Of a DNA stretch of 64,000 nt, positions 1-7,623 are shown one piece after another. The number at the start of each line of letters is the position of its first letter. Within the stretch, counting starts at the first letter, position 1. The translations under genes were made by a program, and so were the position numbers. Source of the DNA: Acaryochloris sp. IP29b_bin.148 (GTDB taxonomy: Bacteria > Cyanobacteriota > Cyanobacteriia > Thermosynechococcales > Thermosynechococcaceae); assembly GCF_028285565.1 (NCBI RefSeq), contig NZ_JANQOY010000012.1, positions 1 through 64,000 of the forward strand. The letters are read 5' to 3'. Under the pieces are notes generated by a model. It did no database searches. It saw only the letters and a program-made list of their open reading frames with translations, and had not been told where the DNA came from.

Positions 1-163
1 AGAAGCCCTGAGTATTCTCAAGGAGAATAAGGAGCTGCTGGAGACGATTTCGGAGCAGTTGCTGGAGTCGGAGGTGATTGAGGGCGCTTCCCTCAGAGAC
101 TTGCTGGCGAAGGTGCATCCTGAAACCCATGTGCAGAACACTGAAGAGCCTGTGGCAGTTTAA
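1..163 (+). CDS. FtsH-like AAA metalloprotease, C-terminal end (partial)
   Basis: This is the 3' end of a gene that starts before the window; the frame is open from base 2 to the TAA at 161-163 and gives 53 residues. The peptide is a charged, leucine-rich helix (…KENKELLETISEQLLESEVIEG…) followed by a short acidic tail. It resembles the C-terminal helical region of FtsH membrane-bound zinc metalloproteases, which typically reads A..LL..NR..L…LLE.E.I.G. No catalytic part (AAA domain, HEXXH) lies inside the window, so the family call rests on this tail alone. A good terminator follows 25 bases downstream. Confidence 0.55.
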   Translation, partial: EALSILKENKELLETISEQLLESEVIEGASLRDLLAKVHPETHVQNTEEPVAV

Positions 164-188
164 CCACTAGCTAGTGATTCCTTTGGAT

Positions 189-216
189 GGCTCCCTGCTC
201 AGCAGGGGGCCTTTTT
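189..216 (+). terminator. Rho-independent terminator after the ftsH-like gene
   Basis: GGCTCCCTG (189-197) pairs with CAGGGGGCC (203-211) with one G-U pair, around a CTCAG loop, and TTTTT follows at 212-216. This is a textbook intrinsic terminator on the plus strand. Confidence 0.85.
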
Positions 217-300
217 CAATTTGGATGTCAATTAATAAACTTTTCTATTTCGGGTATGGGCATAGTGTTGAGATGATATAGGTGAACGCTTTACAGTTGA

Positions 301-354
301 TTACCCAAAGTGGTAACCCATAAGTAAGCGCGTGCATTACTTATAAACAAGGAA
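301..354 (+). promoter_or_regulatory. Two adjacent dyads upstream of the small membrane protein
   Basis: TTACC (301-305) and GGTAA (312-316) form one perfect inverted repeat. ATAAGTAA (320-327) and TTACTTAT (337-344) form a second, with a 9-base spacer. The second dyad ends a few bases before the AAGGAAGG ribosome-binding site (about 349-356) of the gene at 362. These may be operators or an mRNA hairpin that controls access to the ribosome-binding site. The dyads are seen directly; their role is inferred. Confidence 0.45.
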
Positions 355-361
355 GGTTAAT

Positions 362-724
362 ATGACTGCGAACGAAACCATGGCTCCAGATTTTCTGTTC
401 CTCGCTTTCATAGGGGCTATTATTCTCATCATCTTTTTACAATCTCGATCCATTGTTAAACAACAAGTAACAGACAAAGAACTGGAAGAAACACAAGACC
501 AAATTTCGTCATTAACTAACCAGATCGAAAATATGACGGAAAATCGAGAACAACTGGCGGAGGCGGTGCAGAAAACCCAAGAAAAATTGGTCGTTATGTT
601 TATGGCGTTGGAAGAGTCAAAACAGCTTGCCGGTCTTTTGCCTCAAGTTGATGGCGACCAACCCAATCTATTGGAAGGTGTGAAGGAGCAATTTGCAGGT
701 ATTCTCAAGCAACAAGACGATTGA
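362..724 (+). CDS. Small membrane-anchored coiled-coil protein of unknown function
   Basis: This 120-residue protein has one hydrophobic segment at about residues 11-28, followed by a basic patch (QSRSIVKQQ) that favours a cytoplasmic C-terminal side. A long Glu/Gln/Asn-rich stretch at about 35-90 has the heptad character of a coiled coil. A less charged tail (LLPQVDGDQPNLLEG) ends the protein. The ATG at 362 has a strong AAGGAAGG ribosome-binding site. I recognise no family. The layout suits a membrane-tethered scaffold or division-associated small protein, but no function can be assigned. It is transcribed alone, with the azoreductase gene convergent downstream. Confidence 0.75.
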   Translation: MTANETMAPDFLFLAFIGAIILIIFLQSRSIVKQQVTDKELEETQDQISSLTNQIENMTENREQLAEAVQKTQEKLVVMFMALEESKQLAGLLPQVDGDQPNLLEGVKEQFAGILKQQDD

Positions 725-842
725 CTTAACCCTTCGATTCAGTCTTGATGATTTTGCGGGTGAGGGGAACGACTGATTGGAATTAAAGAAATCAATGGGG
801 CTGGAAAGTATCTACTTGCCAGCCTTAATGCTATAGGTGCAA

Positions 843-1484
843 TCAAAAGGTCAAGGCAAGTTGGTGAATGGCAGTGGTTGCATCGGCGAGTGAGTGCTCT
901 CTTTCCATGTTGGATAGCGCTAGTTGGTCGGCATGAATATAGGTAATATCTGTCAGCCCTAATACATTGAAAATTGCACTGAGATAAGGGGCCAGAAAAT
1001 CTCGTTCTTCTCGCCCGGAGCCAACTCGGTAATTGTATTTTCGAGTGGTGATCACTAATAGCTTTTTATCTGCTAATTGCCCTTTGGGGATGCCATTGAC
1101 GATCTGCAAGGTGCGATCGCGTCTACAGACCTGATCCAGATATGCCTTAAACGTAGATGGCACCGTTAGGTTATACATGGGCATGCCCACCACATAGCAG
1201 TCGGCTGCGAACAGCTCATCGATCAGGGTATTGGAAAGTGCGATCGCAGCCTGCATCTCAGACGTACGGTCTTCTGGTTCTGACTCGTAAGCCGCAACCC
1301 AAGCCTGATCAATATGGGGGATAGGAGTACTGCCAATATCGCGATAGATAATCTGGTGATTGGGGTTGGCTAGTTGCCATTGGTTAACAAACGTCTGGGT
1401 AAGCTGGCGGGAGTAAGAGCCTTGAACGCGGGCACTGACATCCATATGGAGTAAGCAACGGGGCTTGGAATCTGGAGAAAGCAT
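843..1484 (-). CDS. azoR: FMN-dependent NADH-azoreductase
   Basis: This 213-residue flavodoxin-fold protein belongs to the AzoR/AcpD family, which reduces quinones and azo compounds with NAD(P)H through bound FMN, in the cytosol and as a dimer. The FMN phosphate-binding Ser-rich turn (SARVQGSYSR, about 17-26) and the FMN ring-binding MPMYN-LTVPSTFKAYLDQV stretch (from about residue 101) are both present. Length matches the family (about 200-210). The gene points away from the universal stress protein gene across 137 bases, so they may share a stress-responsive promoter region. Family assignment is firm; the physiological substrate, probably quinones, is inferred. Confidence 0.88.
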   Translation of the reverse strand: MLSPDSKPRCLLHMDVSARVQGSYSRQLTQTFVNQWQLANPNHQIIYRDIGSTPIPHIDQAWVAAYESEPEDRTSEMQAAIALSNTLIDELFAADCYVVGMPMYNLTVPSTFKAYLDQVCRRDRTLQIVNGIPKGQLADKKLLVITTRKYNYRVGSGREERDFLAPYLSAIFNVLGLTDITYIHADQLALSNMEREHSLADATTAIHQLALTF

Positions 1485-1621
1485 AGTTAATAGTCTACTT
1501 CTCTAGCCAAAATTAAGAATTGTAGTTAATAGAACCGGAAGACGACGAGACAATGCAAGTCTATTGGTTGGGATTACTAATTTGCGAATCGTAATTGTTG
1601 GTTCAACAGGAGTGACGTTGA

Positions 1622-2041
1622 GTGTTCAATACCATCCTGGTCGCCTTAGATAGCCCTGAAATTTCGGAGCGGGTCATGCAGGCCCTTAAGAGTTTCCAGT
1701 TGGATGCTGTGGATAAAGTGGTGCTCACACACGTAATTTCTACCAACGAAACGGGAGAAGAGCAGCCCGCAGATCGTCCTTATTCCGATCCCCAGGTGGG
1801 TTTATTTCGCCATATTGAAGAAGAATTACAAACCTACCAAGCGTCCCTCCCATGCGACAGTAGCCTAGAAATCGTTACGGGCGATCCTGCCGAAGAAATA
1901 GTTCGAGTCGCCAATATCTATAAAGCTGATTTGATTCTGATTGGTAGCCGAGGGCTAACAGGAGTGACTCGAATTTTACAAAGATCGGTCAGCAGTCAAG
2001 TGGTTAGTGACGCCTCTTGCTCTGTAATGGTTGTACGTTAA
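1622..2041 (+). CDS. Universal stress protein (UspA family)
   Basis: This 139-residue single-domain Usp starts MFNTILVALD. The Asp near the N-terminus and the C-terminal block LILIGSRGLTGV…SSQVV…CSVMVVR are typical of the family. The ATP-binding class carries GxxGx9G(S/T); here the last Gly is Arg (…ILQRSVS), so nucleotide binding is uncertain. The start is GTG at 1622, chosen because AGGAG at 1608-1612 sits 9 bases upstream. The gene is divergent from azoR and nearly abuts the convergent gene at 2044. Family assignment is firm; the specific role is unknown. Confidence 0.88.
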   Translation: MFNTILVALDSPEISERVMQALKSFQLDAVDKVVLTHVISTNETGEEQPADRPYSDPQVGLFRHIEEELQTYQASLPCDSSLEIVTGDPAEEIVRVANIYKADLILIGSRGLTGVTRILQRSVSSQVVSDASCSVMVVR

Positions 2042-2043
2042 GC

Positions 2044-2430
2044 CTAGGATTTTCCCCATTCTAGGAAAGTTTTCAATCGCAAAAGGGTCAGACTTTGACC
2101 TGCATTGAGGGGGAGCAAGGAAACGCCCTCCAAACGGGACTGCACCCACTGTTCGCCCCAGGACCATTCCTGAAACCCATCCACCCCTTTGCTCAAAATG
2201 AAACGTAGGGTGTTGCTATCCACCACATCGATATGGTGCTGGATTTCCACGGGACCCAGCCAACTGGTAAAGACGGCTCCTGGTTCTAAGGTTGTGGGTA
2301 AATCATCGGAAAAGGTCTGGGGCCATAGCCATTGCTTGATTTGGGATCCTTGGGTTAAGGCATCTCGCAAAGCGGCCTCTGAGGCATTAATTTCAATTCT
2401 GAGCTTGCTGGTTTGAAAGCTGCCAAACAT
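2044..2430 (-). CDS. SRPBCC/START-like domain protein
   Basis: This protein of about 128 residues has the look of the SRPBCC (polyketide cyclase/START-like) fold. It begins with a beta strand (SKLRIEINAS) and a helix (ALRDAL…IKQWLWP), followed by strands ending in the long C-terminal helix with LLRLKTFLEWG. The frame is open to 2562, but the first 44 residues look non-coding (Ser-rich, no conserved character). ATG at 2430 (MFGSFQTS) is therefore preferred, although no strong ribosome-binding site is visible. It may bind a hydrophobic ligand. Its stop is 2 bases from the stop of the convergent universal stress protein gene. Confidence 0.65.
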   Translation of the reverse strand: MFGSFQTSKLRIEINASEAALRDALTQGSQIKQWLWPQTFSDDLPTTLEPGAVFTSWLGPVEIQHHIDVVDSNTLRFILSKGVDGFQEWSWGEQWVQSRLEGVSLLPLNAGQSLTLLRLKTFLEWGKS

Positions 2431-2674
2431 AGGGGTTCTGTCAAAAATAGATACGGTTGGTTTATCTAACTTGAGGGATGAATAAGACAAGGACGGGCTA
2501 TAAGCTGAAAAAATAAATAGTCCTCTTAATGGTAGTCCTCTACAAGTGATGATGGTTTGCATAGAAAACTCTATTATTCTGTTCTTGCATTCTTAACTTT
2601 TTGGAGAACTACCTCTCGTTCCCCCAATCAAGCGGGTAGCTACGCTCAGACGTTAGATAGCATCTCCAGCACTG

Positions 2675-3304
2675 TCATATTTGCAGGTTCGCGTTCTGTT
2701 TCTTGATGCTATTCACCTGCAGAAACCTCTGCACAGGTATATCTGACCAAACTTGTACTTCGATATATTTTTCAAAGGATTTTTGAGCATAGTTAAAGTA
2801 GTCAGGATTAGGAGCATCTTCTGGAATTCCAAATTCTCTAATCAATTCAGAGAGTTGGGATAGAAGATAAATTTTCTCGTGATATGGCTTGAGTGGTTCC
2901 ATGGGTAGGCCATAAGTTTCACTGAGTCTCATTGCCGTAAAGCTGTCTGGAAAGGTGATGCTAGTCGTTAAACTGTCCAGCTCATCTAGAGGAAGGACAA
3001 CACTTTTTGTTGAGGGATAAAGCCCTTCGAACCATTTCGAGCTACCTAAAACAAAATAGTGAGGTGCTTTGCGCTCGGGTCTACCTCCAGCAGCCAAGAA
3101 TAATGATCTCAGTTTCTCTTCGGTTGCCAGTCTGAGCAAAATGTATTTAGCGCCGAATACTCTATGGGACCTTGGCTGTTGTTGTCGACGTTCGGCCAAC
3201 ATGGCAATTACCTTGTCACGTTCTGGTTTTGGTACCTCTGATAAATTCCTAAAGGGTGGATCTTCAGTGGGATGGTAATGGGTAACAAAGCTCGGTATGT
3301 TCAT
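2675..3304 (-). CDS. Conserved hypothetical protein
   Basis: This 209-residue soluble protein has no signal peptide or membrane segment. It starts with ATG at 3304 behind an AAGG motif. Notable stretches are the basic RRQQQPRSHRVFGAKY (about residues 39-54) and FLAAGGRPERKAPHYFVLGSS (about 69-89), which has the look of a folded core. The second half is mixed alpha/beta. I do not recognise a family or an active site. It lies on the minus strand next to an accessory stretch with a toxin-antitoxin pair, and has no operon partner. Confidence 0.65.
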   Translation of the reverse strand: MNIPSFVTHYHPTEDPPFRNLSEVPKPERDKVIAMLAERRQQQPRSHRVFGAKYILLRLATEEKLRSLFLAAGGRPERKAPHYFVLGSSKWFEGLYPSTKSVVLPLDELDSLTTSITFPDSFTAMRLSETYGLPMEPLKPYHEKIYLLSQLSELIREFGIPEDAPNPDYFNYAQKSFEKYIEVQVWSDIPVQRFLQVNSIKKQNANLQI

Positions 3305-3630
3305 GGCAGCCTTGATGCTTCAAAGTCTTTTGCCCAGGCGCGCGGAAAATAGCTGGTGTGCTTCCTCGTGGTTATGTCCACCCTATACGCCAGTCACACA
3401 CTTTTCCAGGTTAGTTTTCAGGAAACAACATAGTCCTGAAAATACTTCTACAACCTCTTTTCTGAATTTTACTGATGCCGATGATGCTAAACGTTAGATT
3501 TTAGCTAGCGGCGCTGAGTTCAGATGTTGCATATCAGCTTGCCCAAGTGTATTTTTTGAACAAATCTTGTGCGTTGCAACATTTGTAGTAACGTAGAGAA
3601 GTATAAGCACAGTCTACGCAGGAGGCGATT
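3305..3630. promoter_or_regulatory. Intergenic region with dyads upstream of the mazE-doc pair
   Basis: No convincing gene lies in these 326 bases. GCTAAA (3486-3491) and TTTAGC (3500-3505) form an inverted repeat around CGTTAGAT. ACAAAT (3560-3565) and ATTTGT (3581-3586) form another whose interior contains the palindrome GTTGCAAC (3573-3580). The second dyad lies 45-70 bases before the antitoxin start, where an autorepression operator would be expected. GGAGG at about 3621-3625 is the antitoxin ribosome-binding site. The operator role is inferred. Confidence 0.4.
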
Positions 3631-3852
3631 ATGCTTCTCAATGTGAAAAAGCGCGGTAATTCCCTAAGTGTCATTGTTCCTAAAGAAATGGCAGCGAATA
3701 TGCAGGTTGAGGATGGAGATAAGCTGTTTGCAACAAAAACGCCTTCTGGGTATGAAATATCAGCCTATGACCCTAATTTCGAGAAAAAAATGGAAGCCGC
3801 TCGGCGAGGTATGAAAAAGTATCGCAATGCATTAAATGAGCTGGCTAAATAA
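3631..3852 (+). CDS. AbrB/MazE-type antitoxin
   Basis: This 73-residue protein opens with the swapped-hairpin beta-barrel DNA-binding signature of MazE/AbrB proteins: KKRGNSLSVIVPKEM…VEDGDKL (about 6-31). The C-terminal third is basic and helical (EKKMEAARRGMKKYRNALNE), as expected for a tail that wraps the toxin. It should repress its own operon and neutralise the toxin encoded next to it. A GGAGG motif precedes the ATG, and the stop TAA overlaps the toxin ATG by one base (TAATG), so the two are translationally coupled. The unusual point is the partner, a Doc toxin rather than MazF. Confidence 0.85.
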   Translation: MLLNVKKRGNSLSVIVPKEMAANMQVEDGDKLFATKTPSGYEISAYDPNFEKKMEAARRGMKKYRNALNELAK

Positions 3853-4244
3853 TGGAGCCTTGTTGGTTAGACATGCACGATGTCTGTGCCATACAGGGTG
3901 AAATCCTTGCCGAATCGGGTGGTACATCAGGTGTACTGGATAAGGGAGCCTTGGAGTCAACTCTAAACCTTTATAACTATGGTGAGGATGTCACCTTGTA
4001 TCACCTAGCTGCATCTTATGGTTATGGGCTGGTTAAAAATCATTGTTTTGTAGACGGTAATAAAAGGATTGCTCTTATTGCTGTTTATACATTCTTATCA
4101 GTGAATGGAATTGAGTTAACGGCCTCAGAGGTAGATACAGCAAAATTTTTCCTCGCTTTAGCTGCAACTTCTGAGACACAGGAGAGCAGTATGGAGAAAC
4201 TAGCTTCTTGGTTGCAGCATAATAGTGAGATTCTCCCTACTTAA
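3852..4244 (+). CDS. doc: Doc-type toxin (Fic/Doc family)
   Basis: This 130-residue protein belongs to the Doc branch of the Fic fold. The catalytic motif HxFx(D/N)GNKR is present as HCFVDGNKRIAL (about residues 63-74), following an LYHLAASYGYGLVKN helix. Known Doc of phage P1 phosphorylates EF-Tu and stops translation; this protein probably does the same, though AMPylation cannot be excluded. The N-terminal ILAESGGTSGVLDKGALES… block is typical of Doc. It overlaps the MazE-like antitoxin by one base. All motif residues appear intact, so the toxin should be active if released. Confidence 0.88.
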   Translation: MEPCWLDMHDVCAIQGEILAESGGTSGVLDKGALESTLNLYNYGEDVTLYHLAASYGYGLVKNHCFVDGNKRIALIAVYTFLSVNGIELTASEVDTAKFFLALAATSETQESSMEKLASWLQHNSEILPT

Positions 4245-4280
4245 GAGCACAACTCCACCACCCACTATGTGCCATACATC

Positions 4281-4763
4281 ATGAACCCAAGTGTGTACCT
4301 CTACAATGCAACAGATGCAGGTTTTGAGCTGTATTTTGGGCAATTCTGCACTAGCGATGGCTTGTCGTTGCTTGAAAAAGAAAACGAAATCACCATCACG
4401 GCCCTTGGTGCGACTTGCTATAAAGACTATGGGTGGGCCACTGAAAATGATGTGCCGATAGTCAAAACTGTTGGGGCATTCTTATCGTTCTTAGGGAATG
4501 AAGGCGATATAGCTTTAATTGAGTGTGAGATTTTAATAAAGGATATAGGGATATTGAAGACCCATGATGATTGTGAATGTCACTTTACAATACAGAGGCA
4601 GGAGCAATTCATGAAATTACTGAGATCTGCTTGCCCAGCCCAACATAGAGACTTGCTTATTCATAAATTGCTCACCAATCCTGGTATATATCTAACCTGT
4701 GATAAGCATGGAAAAATTGAAAAGTATGATTCTTTTGAACGGTACTTAGCTGAAAATCCATAA
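4281..4763 (+). CDS. Hypothetical protein
   Basis: This protein of about 160 residues has no signal peptide or membrane helix. Recognisable features are a strand-rich N-terminal half (VYLYNATDAGFELYFGQF), a central acidic beta section, and a helical C-terminus (RDLLIHKLL…FERYLAENP). ATG at 4281 is preferred over an in-frame GTG at 4269; neither has a good ribosome-binding site. It follows the doc gene by 36 bases but is not obviously part of that operon. I recognise no family. Small acidic orphans beside toxin genes are sometimes immunity proteins, but nothing here shows that. Confidence 0.55.
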   Translation: MNPSVYLYNATDAGFELYFGQFCTSDGLSLLEKENEITITALGATCYKDYGWATENDVPIVKTVGAFLSFLGNEGDIALIECEILIKDIGILKTHDDCECHFTIQRQEQFMKLLRSACPAQHRDLLIHKLLTNPGIYLTCDKHGKIEKYDSFERYLAENP

Positions 4764-4859
4764 AACAAAGTGTTGTTATGGACATTCACTGTCCTGCGCC
4801 ACGCTAATGTCATACAGCTTTAACATGAGGGTTACTACTGAAGAACTCAGGAAGATCTG

Positions 4860-5612
4860 GTGGAGAATTTAGAACTTTTAATCGATCTGCATCAGAATAA
4901 CGACCGTCAAGGTCCTGGTGGAGCACTCGAAACAGAACTTGCCATTATGCTGGCCGCTCTCGACCAGTCACGACCTTTGAAAATCGCGGATCTTGGATGT
5001 GGGACTGGGGCCTCTACCTTGTGCTTAGCAAACCAGCTCAATGCAGACATCATTGCCGTCGACTTTCTACCTGAGTTTATTGAAATATTGCGACGGAACG
5101 CAGACACGAGCAATCTGAGCCAATGTATTCACCCCCAAGTTGGATCGATCGATAATCTGGCATTTGCGGATCATGAATTTGATGTTATCTGGTCTGAAGG
5201 GGCGATTTACAATATCGGCTTCGAGCAAGGCATTAACCTTTGGCGACCGTTTCTAAAACCCAAAGGCGTGCTTGCTGTTTCCGAAATTACCTGGCTGACA
5301 GACCATCGACCCGAGGAAATTCAAGCTTACTGGGATGCTCAGTACCCTGAAATAGATACTGCTTCGGTGAAAATAAAACTTCTAGAAAAAGCAGGCTACG
5401 CTCCATTCGGTTATTTTGTACTGCCAGAACACTGTTGGTTAGACAATTACTACTATCCACTCGAACAAAGATTTGATGCCTTTCTCGATCACTATGCCCA
5501 TAGCGATAGCGCAAAAGCCTTGGTAGAGGCTGAAAAACAGGAAATTCAAGTGTTTAAACAGTTCAAGGCGTACTTTGGCTATGGCTTCTATATTGCTAGT
5601 AAGCTTCCATAA
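4860..5612 (+). CDS. Class I SAM-dependent methyltransferase
   Basis: This 250-residue protein has a Rossmann-type methyltransferase core. Motif I is DLGCGTGAST (about residues 44-53), followed by AVDFLPEF (motif II acidic residue) and FDVIWSEGAIYNIGFEQG (motif IV). The C-terminal part is Tyr-rich (NYYYPLEQRF) and probably shapes the substrate pocket. The start is GTG at 4860, with AGGAAG 6-11 bases upstream. Its stop overlaps the ATG of a cytidine-deaminase-like gene by one base, so the two are co-translated. The substrate is unknown; the partner hints at a nucleoside or a nucleoside-containing natural product. Confidence 0.85.
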   Translation: MENLELLIDLHQNNDRQGPGGALETELAIMLAALDQSRPLKIADLGCGTGASTLCLANQLNADIIAVDFLPEFIEILRRNADTSNLSQCIHPQVGSIDNLAFADHEFDVIWSEGAIYNIGFEQGINLWRPFLKPKGVLAVSEITWLTDHRPEEIQAYWDAQYPEIDTASVKIKLLEKAGYAPFGYFVLPEHCWLDNYYYPLEQRFDAFLDHYAHSDSAKALVEAEKQEIQVFKQFKAYFGYGFYIASKLP

Positions 5613-6028
5613 TGATGAAATTAGATCAAACCCTCGTCAATGCTGCTATTGCGCTTCTAGAGAAGCGTTTCCCCGGGGCAGAAGGCATCGCTGCGGCTAT
5701 GTATACCGAAGATGGAGACATCTTGACCAGCGTCTTTTTTGAACCTGAATGGGGCAGTGCGATGCTGTGTGCTGAGACAGGTGCGATTTGTGAAGCTGAA
5801 AAATTGGGTAAACGGATTGTGGCGTCCGTTTGTGTTTCTAGACAAACAGGGGATTCGCCTATGGTGATCCTGACACCGTGCGGTATTTGCCAAGAGCGGC
5901 TGTTTCATTGGGGACAAGAGGTAGAAGTGGCAGTTCCCACGCCTAGTGATGCGACAAAGTGGGAGGTTAAGACCTTGAAAGAGGTACAGCCTTACTATTG
6001 GGTCAATGCATTCAAAACGATAGATTGA
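5612..6028 (+). CDS. Cytidine/blasticidin-type deaminase
   Basis: This 138-residue zinc deaminase has the HAE-type motif in its CAE form (LCAETGAICEA, about residues 52-62). The second zinc ligand pair is TPCGICQERL (about 89-98). The Glu of CAE is the proton shuttle and the three Cys bind zinc, as in tetrameric cytidine deaminases and blasticidin-S deaminase. It should hydrolytically deaminate a cytosine-containing nucleoside. The size and the short C-terminus ending …VQPYYWVNAFK recall the blasticidin-deaminase branch as much as housekeeping Cdd. It starts inside the stop of the methyltransferase gene (TAATGATG). Confidence 0.82.
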   Translation: MMKLDQTLVNAAIALLEKRFPGAEGIAAAMYTEDGDILTSVFFEPEWGSAMLCAETGAICEAEKLGKRIVASVCVSRQTGDSPMVILTPCGICQERLFHWGQEVEVAVPTPSDATKWEVKTLKEVQPYYWVNAFKTID

Positions 6029-6323
6029 GGGGATGAGATTGATAGCAATATCGATTAAGGCTAATTCAACGTCCTCCAATCAGTTCAACAGTAGATGTAT
6101 AGAAATGAGGCTACCAGCGGATTCAGAACTTCCTCTTCTTGAATATTTATTTGTCATGGCAGGACTTAATCAAGCTCCCCGTGCCCTTCGTGTCAAACCT
6201 ATGAATGATGGTGAGTTCGCCCCCTGCCATAGGAATGATCCTTAAATCCCCACATCGTTTGTATCGGCAGGGGTAGGCAGACTCTTAGAATTGAAAAAGT
6301 AGTATTAGAAAATCCCCTGGGCC

Positions 6324-7136
6324 TTGGCTAAACAGCGACTGGATACCTTACTGGTGTCATTAGAGTTATGCACCTCTCGACAGCAAGCCCAACGGGTCAT
6401 CCGGGCTGGGAAAGTGAAAGTCAATGACCAAATTATTGATAAGCCAGGGACCGAGGTTCAATTAACGGCAGAGATACAAGTCAAACAAAAATCTCCCTTT
6501 GTCTCTCGCGGTGGTCATAAGCTAGAAAAGGCTTTAGCTGAGTTTCCCATCCAGATACAGGATCGGATTTGCCTGGATGGCGGTATCTCAACAGGGGGAT
6601 TTACAGACTGTCTATTGCAGGCTGGAGCCAAACAGGTCTATGGCATTGATGTGGGCTATGGGCAGGTGGCTTGGGAACTGCGCAATGATCCCCGAGTCAT
6701 CCTTAAGGAACGCACCAATCTTCGCCATCTTCAGCCTGCCGATTTATATCCTGAAGACGCCTCCATTCCTGATCTAGGTGTGATTGATGTCTCGTTTATT
6801 TCCCTAACGAAAGTTTTGCCTGCCCTCTGGCAGCTCTTACAGCCGCCACGGGAAATGGTTTTGCTCGTGAAACCTCAGTTTGAAGTGGGGAAGGACCGAG
6901 TGGGGAAGCATGGTGTGGTAAGGGATTCCCAAGCGCATGGAGATGCGATCGCACAGGTTTACCAAGCTGCATCGGCTTTGGGCTGGCACTATGCAGGCGT
7001 AACTTGGTCTCCCTTACCGGGTCCGAAAGGCAACATCGAGTTCTTGTTATGGTTACAGCAGGAGGGCAATAGTTCTATTCCTTCGCCGCAAACATTTTTA
7101 GAAATGGCTATGGAGGCTCAAAAGACATTGCTTTAA
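6324..7136 (+). CDS. tlyA: TlyA-family S4/FtsJ methyltransferase (16S/23S rRNA 2'-O-methyltransferase, 'hemolysin A')
   Basis: This 270-residue protein has an N-terminal S4 RNA-binding domain (QRLDTLLVSLELCTSRQQAQRVIRAG, about residues 3-28). A FtsJ-like methyltransferase domain follows (FVSRGGHKLEKAL, then motif I at about 84-96, then DVSFISLTKVLP and LVKPQFEVG). TlyA enzymes methylate ribose 2'-OH groups of 16S and 23S rRNA using SAM. Motif I reads DGGISTGGFTDC where the family usually has DVGASTGGFTDC; the SAM loop still looks usable. The start is TTG at 6324 with a weak ribosome-binding site, and no better in-frame start precedes the S4 domain. Confidence 0.88.
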   Translation: MAKQRLDTLLVSLELCTSRQQAQRVIRAGKVKVNDQIIDKPGTEVQLTAEIQVKQKSPFVSRGGHKLEKALAEFPIQIQDRICLDGGISTGGFTDCLLQAGAKQVYGIDVGYGQVAWELRNDPRVILKERTNLRHLQPADLYPEDASIPDLGVIDVSFISLTKVLPALWQLLQPPREMVLLVKPQFEVGKDRVGKHGVVRDSQAHGDAIAQVYQAASALGWHYAGVTWSPLPGPKGNIEFLLWLQQEGNSSIPSPQTFLEMAMEAQKTLL

Positions 7137-7314
7137 CAAAGGTTGAAGCGTTGTAAGGTGTGGACTATAGGTTGTATCGAAGAGTACAAAATAACTCAAA
7201 CAAATTAATTTTGGCGTTTAACATTAATGCTGAACAGAAAAGAAGAGAAATGATTGAGTTATCAACTATTCTCTGTTTAGAATGTAAATGCGTTGTTACA
7301 CCCTTTCACTCAAT

Positions 7315-7587
7315 ATGTCTGAGCAAGCAGGCTTTTCTCATCATGATCGAACTCAAGAAATTGGTGTGCTGAAAAAGCAGCTAGCTATTGCGCTCAAATT
7401 TCATCACAGCAATACCATTGAGAAACTCCCTAAAGAGATTGCCATGCAAGTGATGCGAGAGGTTTGGACTTCTTGCCACCCAGAGGCTGAAGAACTGACT
7501 CATACCCCAAAAACAACCTATAGCGCGCCTGAGCCTGTGATTTGTGATGATGTTCCCATCACCAATAGCGAAACGATTTATCTGTAG
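7315..7587 (+). CDS. Small hypothetical protein
   Basis: This protein of about 90 residues begins MSEQAGFSHHDRTQ. The first 60 residues are helical and amphipathic (VLKKQLAIALKFHH…IEKLPKEIAMQVMREVWTSC) and the tail is low-complexity Thr/Pro. The open frame extends to 7288, but ATG at 7315 gives the more natural start. It lies alone between the tlyA-like gene and a convergent membrane protein gene. No family is recognised; coding status is moderately likely from composition only. Confidence 0.4.
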   Translation: MSEQAGFSHHDRTQEIGVLKKQLAIALKFHHSNTIEKLPKEIAMQVMREVWTSCHPEAEELTHTPKTTYSAPEPVICDDVPITNSETIYL

Positions 7588-7623
7588 GTTCGATTCTGAG
7601 ATGAATGTACCTGCTCGGGTGAG

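Noticed and set aside
2591-2658. Possible integron attC site (TCTTAAC … GTTAGAT, with a second GTTAGAT at 3493-3499)
   Set aside because: The 3' core fits GTTRRRY, but the 5' core has T instead of a purine, the intervening pairing is weak, the second GTTAGAT has no matching RYYYAAC upstream, and no integrase or aligned cassettes are seen.
3297-3497. 66-residue plus-strand open frame
   Set aside because: Composition and the overlap with the start of the minus-strand gene at 3304 suggest chance; no ribosome-binding site or conserved feature.
6033-6245. 70-residue open frame after the deaminase gene
   Set aside because: No ribosome-binding site, no domain, Pro-rich irregular C-terminus; looks like non-coding DNA.
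7160-7372. 70-residue open frame before the small gene at 7315
   Set aside because: Overlaps the more plausible frame at 7315-7587 and lacks a good start signal.
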